A DNA stretch of 64,000 nucleotides from CAWACP01 sp963832965. Its GTDB lineage: Bacteria > Acidobacteriota > Terriglobia > Bryobacterales > Bryobacteraceae. Each line of letters starts with the position of its first letter. Within the stretch, counting starts at the first letter, position 1. Of the stretch, positions 53,747 to 62,993 are shown piece after piece. The translations under genes and the position numbers were made by a program. The notes below the pieces were generated by a model. That model saw only the letters and a list, made by a program, of their open reading frames with translations, did no database searches and was not told the origin of the DNA. Where the stretch lies: assembly GCA_963832965.1 (NCBI GenBank), contig CAWHVW010000003.1:1612001-1676000 (forward strand), given 5' to 3'.

Positions 53747-56649
53747 GTAAACGGAAATTGATTGAGGACTGGCTGCCGATAGCGGCGTTGAGTGAGGAGT
53801 GTGTGCGAGAGCGACGTTCCATGACGGCGCTTCCGCCAACATATTACTTACACGTCTGGTTTGCGCGACGGCCGCTGGTGGCGAGCCGGGCGGCGGTCCT
53901 CGGGAGTTTGCTGGACGCCGATTCCGACCACGACAAGTTCCTGCATGATCTCGGCATCCATGGCGATCCGGTGGCTGCGGCACGTGCAATGGCGAGCGCA
54001 AAAATATCTGGAGCGCGCGTCGAAAACCCATATGATTACCCACGCGCTTTCTCTCACTTACCAGAGCCTGTCGCGAAAGGCTGGTCGGTGCTTGATCCGA
54101 TGGCGGGTGGAGGCAGCATCCCGTTTGAGGCAATCCGCCTCGGCGCCCACACGGTCGGCAACGATCTGAATCCCGTAGCGTCCTTGGTTCTCAAATCAAC
54201 CATTGAGCTACCGCAGCGATTTGGGGCGGAGTTGCCGAGACGTTTAGATGAGCTATCCGCTGAGTTCTTGAGGCGGGTGAAACCACTGGTTTCGGAGGTT
54301 TTCCCTGCGAACTCCAATGGCTGCGAAGACGCAACCTTTCTGTGGGCGCGAACGGTCACCTGCCCATACTGCGGAGGCGTCGTCCCGCTGTCGACGAATT
54401 GGAAGCTCTCGAGTTCTGGACTAGGGGTGCGCTTGATTCCCCAAAATGGAAAAGTCCGTTTCGAAATCGTCGATCACGAAGGCGATCAGTCCGCTGCCAC
54501 GGTCAAAGGTGGAGATGGTTCATGTCCGTTCCCGGAGTGTCGACGCAACATAGACGGGGATGAGATTAAGGCACAGTCGCTGGCCGGCCATATGGGCCAA
54601 CAGCTTTACTGCGTTGTCTACAAGAAGGAACAGATAGTCGGGTACGCAAAGAACGGTAATCCCAAAATCGAGAAGGTTCGGGGTTTCCGCGCGCCCCGTC
54701 CAGAGGATGATGTTGACGCCCTAGTTCAGCAAAAACTGGCCGACAGGATGCCTCTTTGGCGCGCGCAGAACATTATTCCGGACGAAGATCGGTATCTTGG
54801 AGCCTCAGACCGATGTGGGCCATTCGGCATAACGACTTTCGCGAAGATGTTCTCTCCTCGCCAGTTATTTGTGCACTGCACTAGTGTGGAACTCTTCCAG
54901 ACGCTTGTGCGCGAGGTTGCACGAGATGATATCGGTGCACTATCAGACTTGGACAGGGCGGCATTTACGTACTTAGCGCTCGCGATCGACAAATATGTCG
55001 ATTACAGTTCACTGTCCTGTCTTTGGCATGCAAACCGGGAGGTAATGGCGCACACTTTCCACAGACACGACTTTTTCTTCAAGTACGCCACTGCCGAGAT
55101 GGCACCGGCGGTCGCCGGCCTCGGATACGACTGGGCTGTCAGGCAAACGGGCAAATCACTCCGCGAGTTGCTTGAACTCCTCGGCAAATCAGCCGACGGG
55201 AAACTGGAATTCACCGCGCCGCGTCCTAAGCCTGTCGTTCGGATTACTTGTGCCTCTGCGGACGCGCTCCCACTCGACGATTCTTCCGTCGATTGTGTCG
55301 TCATGGATCCGCCGTACTACGACAATGTCATGTACGCGGAGCTTTCGGATTTTTTCTACGTCTGGCTAAAGCGGACGGCTGGCCTGCTGTACCCGGAGTT
55401 GTTCACGGGACACTTGACAGATAAGGATCGCGAAGCTGTTGCCAATGCTGACCGCTTTGCGGGCCAAAAAGGAGGTGCGAAGAACCTCGCTGGCCGCGAC
55501 TACCAGCGCCGCATGGCCTCCATCTTTAAGGAACAGCGTCGCGTCCTAAAGCCTGATGGCATCATGACCGTGATGTTTACTCACAAAGCGGCAGGTGCCT
55601 GGGATGCCCTGGCGGGCGGGCTGATCGAAGCGGGATTCACGATCACTGCCTCGTGGCCGGTGAACACGGAGTCCGAAGGCAGCCTGCACATCCGTGAGAA
55701 ATCCGCGGCGCGCTCTACCATCTTCCTTGTCTGTCGTGTCCGCGAAGCCGATACTGCAGCGAGCGAACCCCGTTACTGGGAGGAGGTAGAACCTACCGTC
55801 CGCCAAGCCGTACGCATCAAAGTCAAGGAGTTCCAAGAGGCCGGTATCGGTGGCATCGACCTTTATCTCGCCTGCTTTGGCCCGGCATTGCAGGTTTTCA
55901 CAGAAGCATGGCCGCTCACGCGGGGCACTGCGCGTGCGCAGCCGAAAACAAAGCAAAAGGGCCTTTTCGAGGAGTTCGATCCTTACGCGGTCCGGCCGGA
56001 AGACGCGCTTGAAGCAGCACGCCGTGAAGTGAAACAGTGGCGCATGGAACAACTCGCTACCGTCAAGCGCCAGCATCACCTGGACGCTCTGACCGAGTGG
56101 TACGTTCTGGCATGGGACGCATTCCGGGCTCCACGTTTCCCCGCAGACGAAGCACTCAAGCTGGCTCGCGTGGTCGGCCTCGATTTCGACTTGGACGTGA
56201 AGAAGAAGGTATGTGAAGTGAAGGGCGATGATGTAATCCTCTGGGACAGCGTCACGCGCCACCGTAACGGCAATCTCGGGCACGTCGGCGAAGAGTGTAT
56301 GCTCGACACGCTGCACTGGGCAGCGAAGACAGCACGCGAACAGAACACCGGCGCCGCAAAGAGCCTGATCGAAAGTGCACACCTCAGCGGGGACCCCACC
56401 CTGCTGACCGCGCTAGAGGCACTGCTGAACGTGCTGCCGCCGGGAATCGCTTCGTCAGGCAAGAAAAAGCCCGACGCCAATCTCGCGGGCGCGGTGAACG
56501 ACTTTGAAGCTCTGGAACGTCTGCGTAAGCTGGCCTTCGCCGAAACGGTACCTGCGCCGAAGATTCCGGAGCAGCTCCCACTCGAACTCGCGGACGGGGA
56601 AAACGACGCAGGAGGAGGACGCTTAGCGCACACATGTCCGCCAACCTGA
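53743..56649 (+). CDS. DUF1156 DNA adenine methyltransferase with zinc ribbon
   Basis: 968 residues. The N-terminal DUF1156 region (KLIEDWLPIAALSEECVRER) is followed by SAM motif I, SVLDPMAGGGSIPFEAIRLG, at about residue 116. A zinc ribbon comes at about residues 205-270 (TCPYCGGVVPL, then CPFPECRR). Catalytic motif IV is VVMDPPYYDNVMYAELSDFF at about residue 520, an N6-adenine-type DPPY. It probably marks host DNA so that the rest of the operon can tell it from foreign DNA. Intact. Confidence 0.88.
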   Translation: MSKRKLIEDWLPIAALSEECVRERRSMTALPPTYYLHVWFARRPLVASRAAVLGSLLDADSDHDKFLHDLGIHGDPVAAARAMASAKISGARVENPYDYPRAFSHLPEPVAKGWSVLDPMAGGGSIPFEAIRLGAHTVGNDLNPVASLVLKSTIELPQRFGAELPRRLDELSAEFLRRVKPLVSEVFPANSNGCEDATFLWARTVTCPYCGGVVPLSTNWKLSSSGLGVRLIPQNGKVRFEIVDHEGDQSAATVKGGDGSCPFPECRRNIDGDEIKAQSLAGHMGQQLYCVVYKKEQIVGYAKNGNPKIEKVRGFRAPRPEDDVDALVQQKLADRMPLWRAQNIIPDEDRYLGASDRCGPFGITTFAKMFSPRQLFVHCTSVELFQTLVREVARDDIGALSDLDRAAFTYLALAIDKYVDYSSLSCLWHANREVMAHTFHRHDFFFKYATAEMAPAVAGLGYDWAVRQTGKSLRELLELLGKSADGKLEFTAPRPKPVVRITCASADALPLDDSSVDCVVMDPPYYDNVMYAELSDFFYVWLKRTAGLLYPELFTGHLTDKDREAVANADRFAGQKGGAKNLAGRDYQRRMASIFKEQRRVLKPDGIMTVMFTHKAAGAWDALAGGLIEAGFTITASWPVNTESEGSLHIREKSAARSTIFLVCRVREADTAASEPRYWEEVEPTVRQAVRIKVKEFQEAGIGGIDLYLACFGPALQVFTEAWPLTRGTARAQPKTKQKGLFEEFDPYAVRPEDALEAARREVKQWRMEQLATVKRQHHLDALTEWYVLAWDAFRAPRFPADEALKLARVVGLDFDLDVKKKVCEVKGDDVILWDSVTRHRNGNLGHVGEECMLDTLHWAAKTAREQNTGAAKSLIESAHLSGDPTLLTALEALLNVLPPGIASSGKKKPDANLAGAVNDFEALERLRKLAFAETVPAPKIPEQLPLELADGENDAGGGRLAHTCPPT

Positions 56650-57275
56650 ACCCTGAAAAGGCGCTGATCTTCCGGATCGTTCACCGCGACAATCTGCCGT
56701 GGATTTTCAAGCATGGCTTGCACGCCAGAAACGGAGAGATGCTCGATCCGAAGTATCGCAACATCGGCAACCCGGATCTCATCGATAGGCGGTCCCGGCG
56801 CGTGGTCCCCATCCCGCCCGGAGGCACGCTGAGCGACTACGTGCCTTTCTATTTCACGCCGTTTTCCATCATGATGTTCAACATCAAGACGGGATACGGT
56901 GGCATCAAGCATGTGCCGAACGAGGAAATTGCGATATTGGTCTCGTCGCTGCATCGTGTGAAACAACTGGGAATACCTTTTGTCTTCACGAATCAACATG
57001 CTTATCCGGCTGCGGCGGAGTTCTTCAGCGATCTCTCGGAGTTGGACCAGATCGATTGGCCTCTGCTACAGAGCCGGAACTTCAAACACGACCCCGATGA
57101 CCCTGGGAAGAAGGAGCGCTATCAGGCCGAAGCTCTCATCTGGAAACACTTGCCAATAAATGCCTTAATAGGGGTATGCTGCTATAACCAGGCAGCGAAT
57201 TCGTGGATTCAGTCCGAGACCGCCGGGCGGAAACTGGAAATCGAAACTCGTATGCAACCAGGCTGGTACTTTTAA
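56634..57275 (+). CDS. darT: DarT-like DNA ADP-ribosyltransferase toxin
   Basis: 213 residues, full length. DarT features: ALIFRIVHRDNLPWIFKHGL with the NAD-contact residues, SDYVPFYFTPFSIMMFNI, and the catalytic Glu in RYQAEALIWKHLP near residue 165. The family attaches ADP-ribose to thymidine in single-stranded DNA and blocks phage replication. The ATG overlaps the methylase by 16 bases, and the antitoxin begins one base after the stop. Confidence 0.9.
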   Translation: MSANLNPEKALIFRIVHRDNLPWIFKHGLHARNGEMLDPKYRNIGNPDLIDRRSRRVVPIPPGGTLSDYVPFYFTPFSIMMFNIKTGYGGIKHVPNEEIAILVSSLHRVKQLGIPFVFTNQHAYPAAAEFFSDLSELDQIDWPLLQSRNFKHDPDDPGKKERYQAEALIWKHLPINALIGVCCYNQAANSWIQSETAGRKLEIETRMQPGWYF

Positions 57276-57276
57276 T

Positions 57277-58350
57277 ATGATTACGTTTCGTCAAGGAAAT
57301 TTGCTGCAAGCGCCGGTGGAGGCGCTTGTGAATACCGTCAACACCGTCGGTGTCATGGGAAAGGGCATTGCCCTGATGTTCAAAGAGGCCTTTCCCGCCA
57401 ATTTCCGCGCTTACGAAGAGGCCTGCAAGCGCAAGGAAGTCCGCGTCGGACATATGTTCGTCACCGAGAATCTTGCGCTGGAAGGCCCCCATTGGCTGAT
57501 CAACTTTCCCAGTAAGAAGCACTGGCGTCAGCCATCGAAGCTGGAATGGATCGTCGAGGGGCTGCAGGATCTTCGCCGTGTGATCGAAGAGAAAAAAATC
57601 GCATCGATCGCGCTGCCGCCTCTTGGGTGCGGAAACGGGGGCCTTGAGTGGAGTGAGGTGCGGCCGGAGATCGAACGGGCTCTCGGGTCGTTGGAAACGG
57701 TGGAGGTGGTGGTATTCGAACCTACCGAGAAGTACCAGAATGTGGCGAAGCCAACCGGAGCGGCGACGCTCACTCCGGCGCGCGCGCTGGTGGCGGAAAT
57801 GGTACGGCGGTATTGGGTTTTGGGTATCGAATGCACCTATCTGGAGGTTCAGAAGCTCTGCTGGTTCCTGGAACGTACGATTCACCAGTTAGGCATTGAG
57901 GACCCGTTGGATTTGCGGTTCTCCGCCGACAAGTACGGGCCCTACTCGGACCGCCTTCGGCATCTCCTGAACGGGCTGGATGGTAGCTATCTGCACTGCG
58001 ACAAACGATTGAGCGACGCTGGCCCCTCGGATACCATCTGGTTCGACGAGGAGCGCCGGGCATTCCTCGACCTCTATTTGAAGCAGAGCGAGCAACGTCC
58101 ATTGGAGGAGGTGCTGGATCGCACCGCCGCATTGATCGATGGGTTCGAATCCCCGCTCGGCATGGAACTGCTGGCTACAGTCGATTGGCTAATCAACAGG
58201 GAACAGTGCGAAGCCAGTGTGCCGGCGATTAGGGGCGGCTTGGCTCGTTGGCCTGCAGGTCCGGACGCGGCCGAGCGCAAGTTGCGACTGTTCAATGACC
58301 GCTTGCTCGGATTGGCGCTAACCCGGCTTTCTGATGTCGCTTCTGACTGA
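57277..58350 (+). CDS. darG: DarG-like macrodomain antitoxin
   Basis: 357 residues. The macrodomain (residues 1-150) has FRQGNLLQAPVEALVNTVNT, VGVMGKGIALMFKEAFP and ALPPLGCGNGGLEWSEV, the ADP-ribose-binding pattern of DarG, which removes the DNA mark. The C-terminal half (LVAEMVRRYWVLGIECTYLE, FSADKYGPYSDRLRHLLNGL) is the domain that binds DarT directly in known pairs. It overlaps the helicase start by 17 bases. Confidence 0.9.
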   Translation: MITFRQGNLLQAPVEALVNTVNTVGVMGKGIALMFKEAFPANFRAYEEACKRKEVRVGHMFVTENLALEGPHWLINFPSKKHWRQPSKLEWIVEGLQDLRRVIEEKKIASIALPPLGCGNGGLEWSEVRPEIERALGSLETVEVVVFEPTEKYQNVAKPTGAATLTPARALVAEMVRRYWVLGIECTYLEVQKLCWFLERTIHQLGIEDPLDLRFSADKYGPYSDRLRHLLNGLDGSYLHCDKRLSDAGPSDTIWFDEERRAFLDLYLKQSEQRPLEEVLDRTAALIDGFESPLGMELLATVDWLINREQCEASVPAIRGGLARWPAGPDAAERKLRLFNDRLLGLALTRLSDVASD

Positions 58351-61300
58351 ACGCGAGTGGTGCACCAGCTATCGCCACGAAGATGGCGACCTGATCGAGT
58401 TGTTCTACAACCCGGCACTAGCCTGCGCCGTCCAGTACGACCGCATGACGGGGTATTTTTCCGCCGATGCGCTGGCCCTCGCCTCGCGCGGTATCGACGC
58501 CCTTATTACCAATGACGGCCGCATGCGGCTGATCGTCGGTTGCACACTCCAGCAGCCTGAGCAGGACGCCATCGGCGAGGGATACGACTGGCGAGCGCGC
58601 CTCGAAGCCCATCTTCTGGCCGCCGACTTGACGCCGCCCGACCAAGAGGCCGACCGCGGGCTGAAGATGCTCGCCTGGATGGTCTCGCAGGGGCACCTGG
58701 ATGTGAAGGTGGCGGTGCCTGTCGATCCCGACGGACGTCCCGCGCACGCACCTGGGCTGTACCACGAGAAGGTCGGCATTCTAACCGATGCCGAAGGCAA
58801 CCGGCTGAGTTTTTCCGGATCGATCAACGAGACGGCGGGGGGTTGGGTCAATAACCGGGAGAGCTTCCACGTCCACTGCGGTTGGTTCGGCGGCCGGGAA
58901 TCTGCCCATCTGGAGGACGAGGTGGATGCGTTCGCCAGGCTTTGGGAAGGGCGAGCACGGTCTGTGAAGGTGTTCGATTTTCCAGAAGCGGCTAGAAGGA
59001 AACTGCTGGAGTTCCTGCCCAGCAATGATCGCTTTGTGACGCCGCCCACTCGCCGGGCTGCCCCAGAGCCGGAGACTCGCAAGCTACTGGCGGATGAGTT
59101 CCGGCGCATTGTCTGGACGTTCATCCGTGAGGCGCCGCGCCTGGCGCACGGGCTGCGCGTGGGCGAGATGACCAGTGCCGTGACGCCGTGGCAGCACCAG
59201 GTGCGCACCTACACGCGATTTCTGAGCGAGTGGCCGAGCCGCGTGTTGATCGCCGACGAAGTGGGACTCGGCAAGACGATTTCTGCGGGCCTGATCCTCC
59301 GGCAGGCGATCCTGATCGGCTTGGCAAAGCGAGTGCTGATCATGACACCCAAGAGTGTGCAGATACAGTGGCAGAACGAACTTTACGAGAAGTTCAACTT
59401 GAACGTCCCGATCTACGATGGCGCAGCCCTTGTGTGGAAGGCGGTGCATGGCGGGCGGAACGCCGTTGAGAAGCCCGTCGGCCGCGACGAGTGGCAGGCC
59501 GAGCCGGTGGTGCTGGTGTCCAGTTTCCTGATGCGGCGGGCGGACCGTCAGCGAGAGCTGCTCGATGCCGCTGATTGGGATCTCCTTATTTTGGACGAAG
59601 CGCACCACGCACGGCGGCGTGGGGCCGGGAGTACGCAGGAGAAAGGGCCCAACGCGCTGCTCGGGCTGATGCGGAAGTTGCAGGCGAAGTGCGGGTCGCT
59701 GCTTCTGCTGACGGCGACGCCGATGCAGGTGCATCCTGTCGAACTGTGGGATCTGATGGATTTGCTGGGGCTGCCGGATGAGTGGCAGGGGGACGACGGC
59801 ATCTTCCTGCGGTACTTCCAACGAGCGTCGGGTAATCCTTCTCCTGAGGATCTGGAGTACCTCGCGTCGCTATTCCGCTCGACAGAGGCGACCTTCGGGG
59901 AGATGGCCGAAACCGAAGCGGATCAGATTTTGCCTGGAGTTTCAGCACTGAAGCGCAAGAAGGTGCTGCGCGCGCTGCGGGATGTGAGTGCGATCCCGCG
60001 GAAGACCTTGGATGCGGACGCCCGTCGCGCTGCAACGCGGTTGTTGCAGGCGGCGAGCCCGCTGCGGCACCGCATGGTCCGGAACACGCGCGAATTGCTG
60101 CGGCGCTACAATCTTCCTGTTCCCAAACGCGATCCGCGTGAAGTTGTCGTGGAGATGACCCCGGCGGAAAGCGCGCTCTATACCGCGGTGGAGGATTTCA
60201 TCGGCGATGTGTACCGGGCGGCCCCTCCCGAGAAGCGTTCAGCGGTGGGTTTCGTAATGACGGTGTATCGCCGCCGGCTGGCATCGAGTTTCGAAGCGCT
60301 GAAACGTACTCTCAACGGGCGGCTGATGCGCACTGGAGGCATCACCGAGGAAGATGCGTCGCTGGATGAAACGTCGGATGAGGTGATGTCCGGCGAGGAA
60401 GTGGCTTGTCTCGCAGCGGAGGCGCCAGAGGCAATTGACGAACGGGATCGGATCAACGAACTGCTCCGGCGGATCGCGCGGTTGGGCACGGACAGCAAGG
60501 CACGCCGGCTGAAGATCGAGTTGGATGCGTGTCTCGCGGATGGCTTCGATTCGATGATCGTGTTCACGCAATACACCGACACGATGGAGTACCTCCGCGA
60601 TTACCTGGCTGACCAGATGGCTGGAATGCCCGTGGCTTGCTACTCCGGTGCGGGCGGCGCCTGGCGCGATGCCAGCGGTCAGTGGGTGCCGTGTTCGAAA
60701 GAGGAAATCAAGCGCAGGCTTCGCGATCGGCAGGTGCGGTTGCTGGTGTGTACGGACGCCGCGGGCGAAGGACTGAACCTCCAATTCGCCGGCGTGCTGG
60801 TGAACTACGATCTGCCGTGGAATCCCATGAAGGTGGAGCAGCGCATCGGACGGATCGACCGTCTCGGCCAGCCGCGTCCGGTGATTCGCGTGTTGAGCTT
60901 CGCTTACAAAGACACGGTGGAGCAGGATGTATTCTTCACCGTCGGCAACCGGATTAATTTGTTTCAGGGAATCGTGGGGCGGCTCCAGCCGATTCTGTCC
61001 CGGTTGCCGCGCCGGTTCGAAGAGCTGGCATTGCTTGACCGGGACGCGCGCGAGACGGCGCGTCAGCGATTCCTTGCGGATCTGGAGCAACAGGTCAGGG
61101 ATGCAGACGAGAGCGGTTTCGATATCGATGTGACGGTGGAGGGCTCGCTGGATCTCCCTGCCCTCCCTGAACCCGCGTTGACCCTTCACGATCTCGACCA
61201 TGCGATTCAGATTGCCCGTGCGCGGCCGCCCGAAGTGGACTTCCGACCCCTCGATCCCGGATCGTACGGGCTCGGGCTGCCGGGCCGCACGCCGATTCGG

Positions 61301-61600
61301 GTTACGACCGATCCAGACGTCTTCGAGTTCTCATCTGACAACTTCCAGTTATTCTCGCCTGGCGGCGATGCGTTCGGCGCCTTCGGTGTTGGTGACTGCG
61401 GCGAGAGCACCGCTGGTCGAGGAATCGCATGGATGGTTCATCGTCCGGGGGCAGAAGAGGAATTCGTCGTGGCGACGCGATTCGGACCCCGGACGGTGGG
61501 GAGCTTCGAGGAACTCCTGGCAGCACTCGAAGTTGTCGGGGAGCCCTGCGAGTTCCCGCTGGCGGACTGGCCTGGGGTGAATGCATCGGTGATCGCATGA
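58334..61600 (+). CDS. PLD-like/SNF2 helicase (DrmD/HepA type)
   Basis: 1088 residues. The N-terminal 250 residues are phospholipase-D-like (YHEKVGILTDAEGNRLSFSG, with H-x-K, and SINET). The SF2 motor follows: VLIADEVGLGKTISAGLILR (motif I), LLILDEAHHARRR (II), LLLLTATPMQV (III), VLVNYDLPWNPMKVEQRIGR then IDRLGQ (V-VI). The PLD part may be an HKD nuclease or only a DNA-binding fold. It is probably the DNA translocating effector of the operon. Intact. Confidence 0.88.
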   Translation: MSLLTEREWCTSYRHEDGDLIELFYNPALACAVQYDRMTGYFSADALALASRGIDALITNDGRMRLIVGCTLQQPEQDAIGEGYDWRARLEAHLLAADLTPPDQEADRGLKMLAWMVSQGHLDVKVAVPVDPDGRPAHAPGLYHEKVGILTDAEGNRLSFSGSINETAGGWVNNRESFHVHCGWFGGRESAHLEDEVDAFARLWEGRARSVKVFDFPEAARRKLLEFLPSNDRFVTPPTRRAAPEPETRKLLADEFRRIVWTFIREAPRLAHGLRVGEMTSAVTPWQHQVRTYTRFLSEWPSRVLIADEVGLGKTISAGLILRQAILIGLAKRVLIMTPKSVQIQWQNELYEKFNLNVPIYDGAALVWKAVHGGRNAVEKPVGRDEWQAEPVVLVSSFLMRRADRQRELLDAADWDLLILDEAHHARRRGAGSTQEKGPNALLGLMRKLQAKCGSLLLLTATPMQVHPVELWDLMDLLGLPDEWQGDDGIFLRYFQRASGNPSPEDLEYLASLFRSTEATFGEMAETEADQILPGVSALKRKKVLRALRDVSAIPRKTLDADARRAATRLLQAASPLRHRMVRNTRELLRRYNLPVPKRDPREVVVEMTPAESALYTAVEDFIGDVYRAAPPEKRSAVGFVMTVYRRRLASSFEALKRTLNGRLMRTGGITEEDASLDETSDEVMSGEEVACLAAEAPEAIDERDRINELLRRIARLGTDSKARRLKIELDACLADGFDSMIVFTQYTDTMEYLRDYLADQMAGMPVACYSGAGGAWRDASGQWVPCSKEEIKRRLRDRQVRLLVCTDAAGEGLNLQFAGVLVNYDLPWNPMKVEQRIGRIDRLGQPRPVIRVLSFAYKDTVEQDVFFTVGNRINLFQGIVGRLQPILSRLPRRFEELALLDRDARETARQRFLADLEQQVRDADESGFDIDVTVEGSLDLPALPEPALTLHDLDHAIQIARARPPEVDFRPLDPGSYGLGLPGRTPIRVTTDPDVFEFSSDNFQLFSPGGDAFGAFGVGDCGESTAGRGIAWMVHRPGAEEEFVVATRFGPRTVGSFEELLAALEVVGEPCEFPLADWPGVNASVIA

Positions 61601-61704
61601 AAAGCAAGCCTAAGCGGTCCATCATAACTGCTCAGACCACCACCCCTCAGCCTGATTCTGTCATTCGGCGCATGAAGCGGATCTCCCGGATCGTTCCCAA
61701 GTAG
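61597..61704 (+). CDS. 35-residue basic protein coupled to the helicase gene
   Basis: It begins MKSKPKRSIITAQTTTPQPD and ends in a cluster of Arg/Lys (VIRRMKRISRIVPK). Its ATG overlaps the helicase stop (ATGA), the usual sign of translational coupling in this operon. No family is recognised. It could be a small DNA-binding or regulatory peptide, or a chance frame. Confidence 0.45.
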   Translation: MKSKPKRSIITAQTTTPQPDSVIRRMKRISRIVPK

Positions 61705-62134
61705 CTTTCTGCGGTCCGCACTGCGCGGCAGGCGCAACCTTGGTCTTTTGGGACGGTGTTCTTTCAATCCTCGATTCCCCGCCGACATCACACCGTCCGC
61801 CAAGAAAATACTGACGCCGGGGTCGGATACTCGATCCTGAATTGCGCGCGTCAACTCGTTCTGTCGCTTCAGTTGTATGACGGTATAGTCGCCGGTCTGG
61901 CTCACCGTAGTGCGCTCAATGATCTTGCTGGGTTCAATCACGCTCCCGCCTTCCTCCTGCTGCATGGTCGCGCCGGAACGAGCAGGGAACCGGTCCAACT
62001 GGGCAACGCTGAGTTCCGCAAACCCCAGCCGCTACCGTTTTCTTGGTGGTAATTGGGGCCTCCCCTTCATCGGGTCGGACGCGAATCTGGTTCTCCGGCC
62101 ACCCTTGCCGTTGGTGCAGGCATGTTGATCTTCT
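61705..62134. other. mostly non-coding spacer between defence cassettes
   Basis: About 430 bases without an intact gene. The only recognisable content is the recombinase remnant on the minus strand (61,828-61,977). Confidence 0.5.
61828..61977 (-). pseudogene. C-terminal remnant of a tyrosine recombinase
   Basis: The translated stretch reads TMQQEEGGSVIEPSKI, then TTVSQTGDYTVIQLKRQNEL and TRAIQDRV. It lines up with the end of the integrase at 43.5 kb (TWRQEVGGSSIEASKI, STVRMTEEYTKIQLTRQEEL, TRLIQERL) without gaps. The nucleophile Tyr position is kept (GDYT), but the GH before it has become ER. The rest of the gene is missing. Confidence 0.65.
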
Positions 62135-62173
62135 TTGTCAAGTCGAGCATACTAATGGTCTAATTAGACCATT
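62135..62173 (+). promoter_or_regulatory. promoter overlapped by a 20-bp perfect palindrome
   Basis: TTGTCA (62,135-62,140) and TCTAAT (62,159-62,164) are 18 bases apart. The palindrome AATGGTCTAATTAGACCATT (62,154-62,173) covers the -10 box and probable start site and ends three bases before the ATG of the next gene. A bound dimer would block transcription, so autoregulation by the encoded RHH protein is likely. Confidence 0.75.
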
Positions 62174-62176
62174 GTT

Positions 62177-62386
62177 ATGTCACGCAAGGCGAATGCTTCC
62201 GACGGGGTATCGATCAAGATAACCGTTTCCCGGCAGTCTGCTGCGCTGCTCGTCAGAATCGCCACAAAGGGCATTTATGGGCGAAACCAGTCCGAGGTGG
62301 CAGGTCGCTTCGTGGACAAGGCTCTTGAAGCGTTCGTTGAGACTCCCCGGTTCAGTCTCATGTCCAACGAGCCTTCAGAGAGCTGA
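62177..62386 (+). CDS. ribbon-helix-helix repressor
   Basis: 69 residues. The strand VSIKITVSR is followed by two helices, SAALLVRIATKGIYGRNQSE and VAGRFVDKALEAFVE; GIYGRNQSEV is the typical turn of MetJ/Arc-like RHH proteins. It probably binds the palindrome just upstream. The sce7726-like gene begins 31 bases after its stop. Confidence 0.75.
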   Translation: MSRKANASDGVSIKITVSRQSAALLVRIATKGIYGRNQSEVAGRFVDKALEAFVETPRFSLMSNEPSES

Positions 62387-62417
62387 GAAGCAAAATGCGA
62401 AGACAGGGAGTTCGCCA

Positions 62418-62993
62418 ATGCGCGACATCGACGTGAGAACCGCATTGCGGGGGCAAGTCGATTCGTACTTCTCTGGTGAACCCGGAACGATCAGGATCGA
62501 TGAACTTGGTGTCCTGAACGGCAGTGCAAGGGTTGACTTGGCCGTCGTGAACGGAAGTCTACACGGGTATGAGATCAAGAGCGCGACGGACACGCTGGAC
62601 CGCCTGCCTTCCCAAATACAGGCGTTCAGCTCGGTATTCGATACCGTGACGCTAGTTGTCGCTGATAGTCACTTGTCCGATGCCATTGGTATGATCCCGT
62701 CATGGTGGGGCGTGTGTGTTGCGACAGAATCGCCGAATGGGATTCAACTTCGATGGCAGCGGAAACCACGAGAAAATCCGGGTGTCAATCCTGTTTGCCT
62801 AGCCAGTCTGCTTTGGCGGGACGAGCTGATCCAATTGTTGCTTGAGAAAGGCATTCGCGGGATAAGAAAGAAAAACCGCGAAGAACTTCATCGGGTTGTT
62901 GCCGCGGAAATCCCCATTAACGAACTCCGAGTACTTGTCAGGAAAGCTTTGCAGACCCGAGAGCAGTGGCGACCTGATGCGAAACGTATGTGA
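62418..62993 (+). CDS. sce7726-family protein (predicted nuclease-like)
   Basis: 191 residues. The start MRDIDVRTALRGQVDSYF and the core GVLNGSARVDLAVVNGSLHG, YEIKSATDTLDRLPSQIQAF, VFDTVTLVVADSHL match the sce7726 group, whose D...E-x-K residues resemble a PD-(D/E)xK nuclease site. The function is unproven. The C-terminal third is helical and basic. The 3' end overlaps the convergent gene by 56 bases. Confidence 0.78.
   Translation: MRDIDVRTALRGQVDSYFSGEPGTIRIDELGVLNGSARVDLAVVNGSLHGYEIKSATDTLDRLPSQIQAFSSVFDTVTLVVADSHLSDAIGMIPSWWGVCVATESPNGIQLRWQRKPRENPGVNPVCLASLLWRDELIQLLLEKGIRGIRKKNREELHRVVAAEIPINELRVLVRKALQTREQWRPDAKRM

Noticed and set aside
61438..61998. 186-codon minus-strand gene
   Set aside because: Only about 50 codons have recognisable homology (recombinase end). 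The rest is antisense to the helicase end and the 35-residue frame, so I kept only the remnant.
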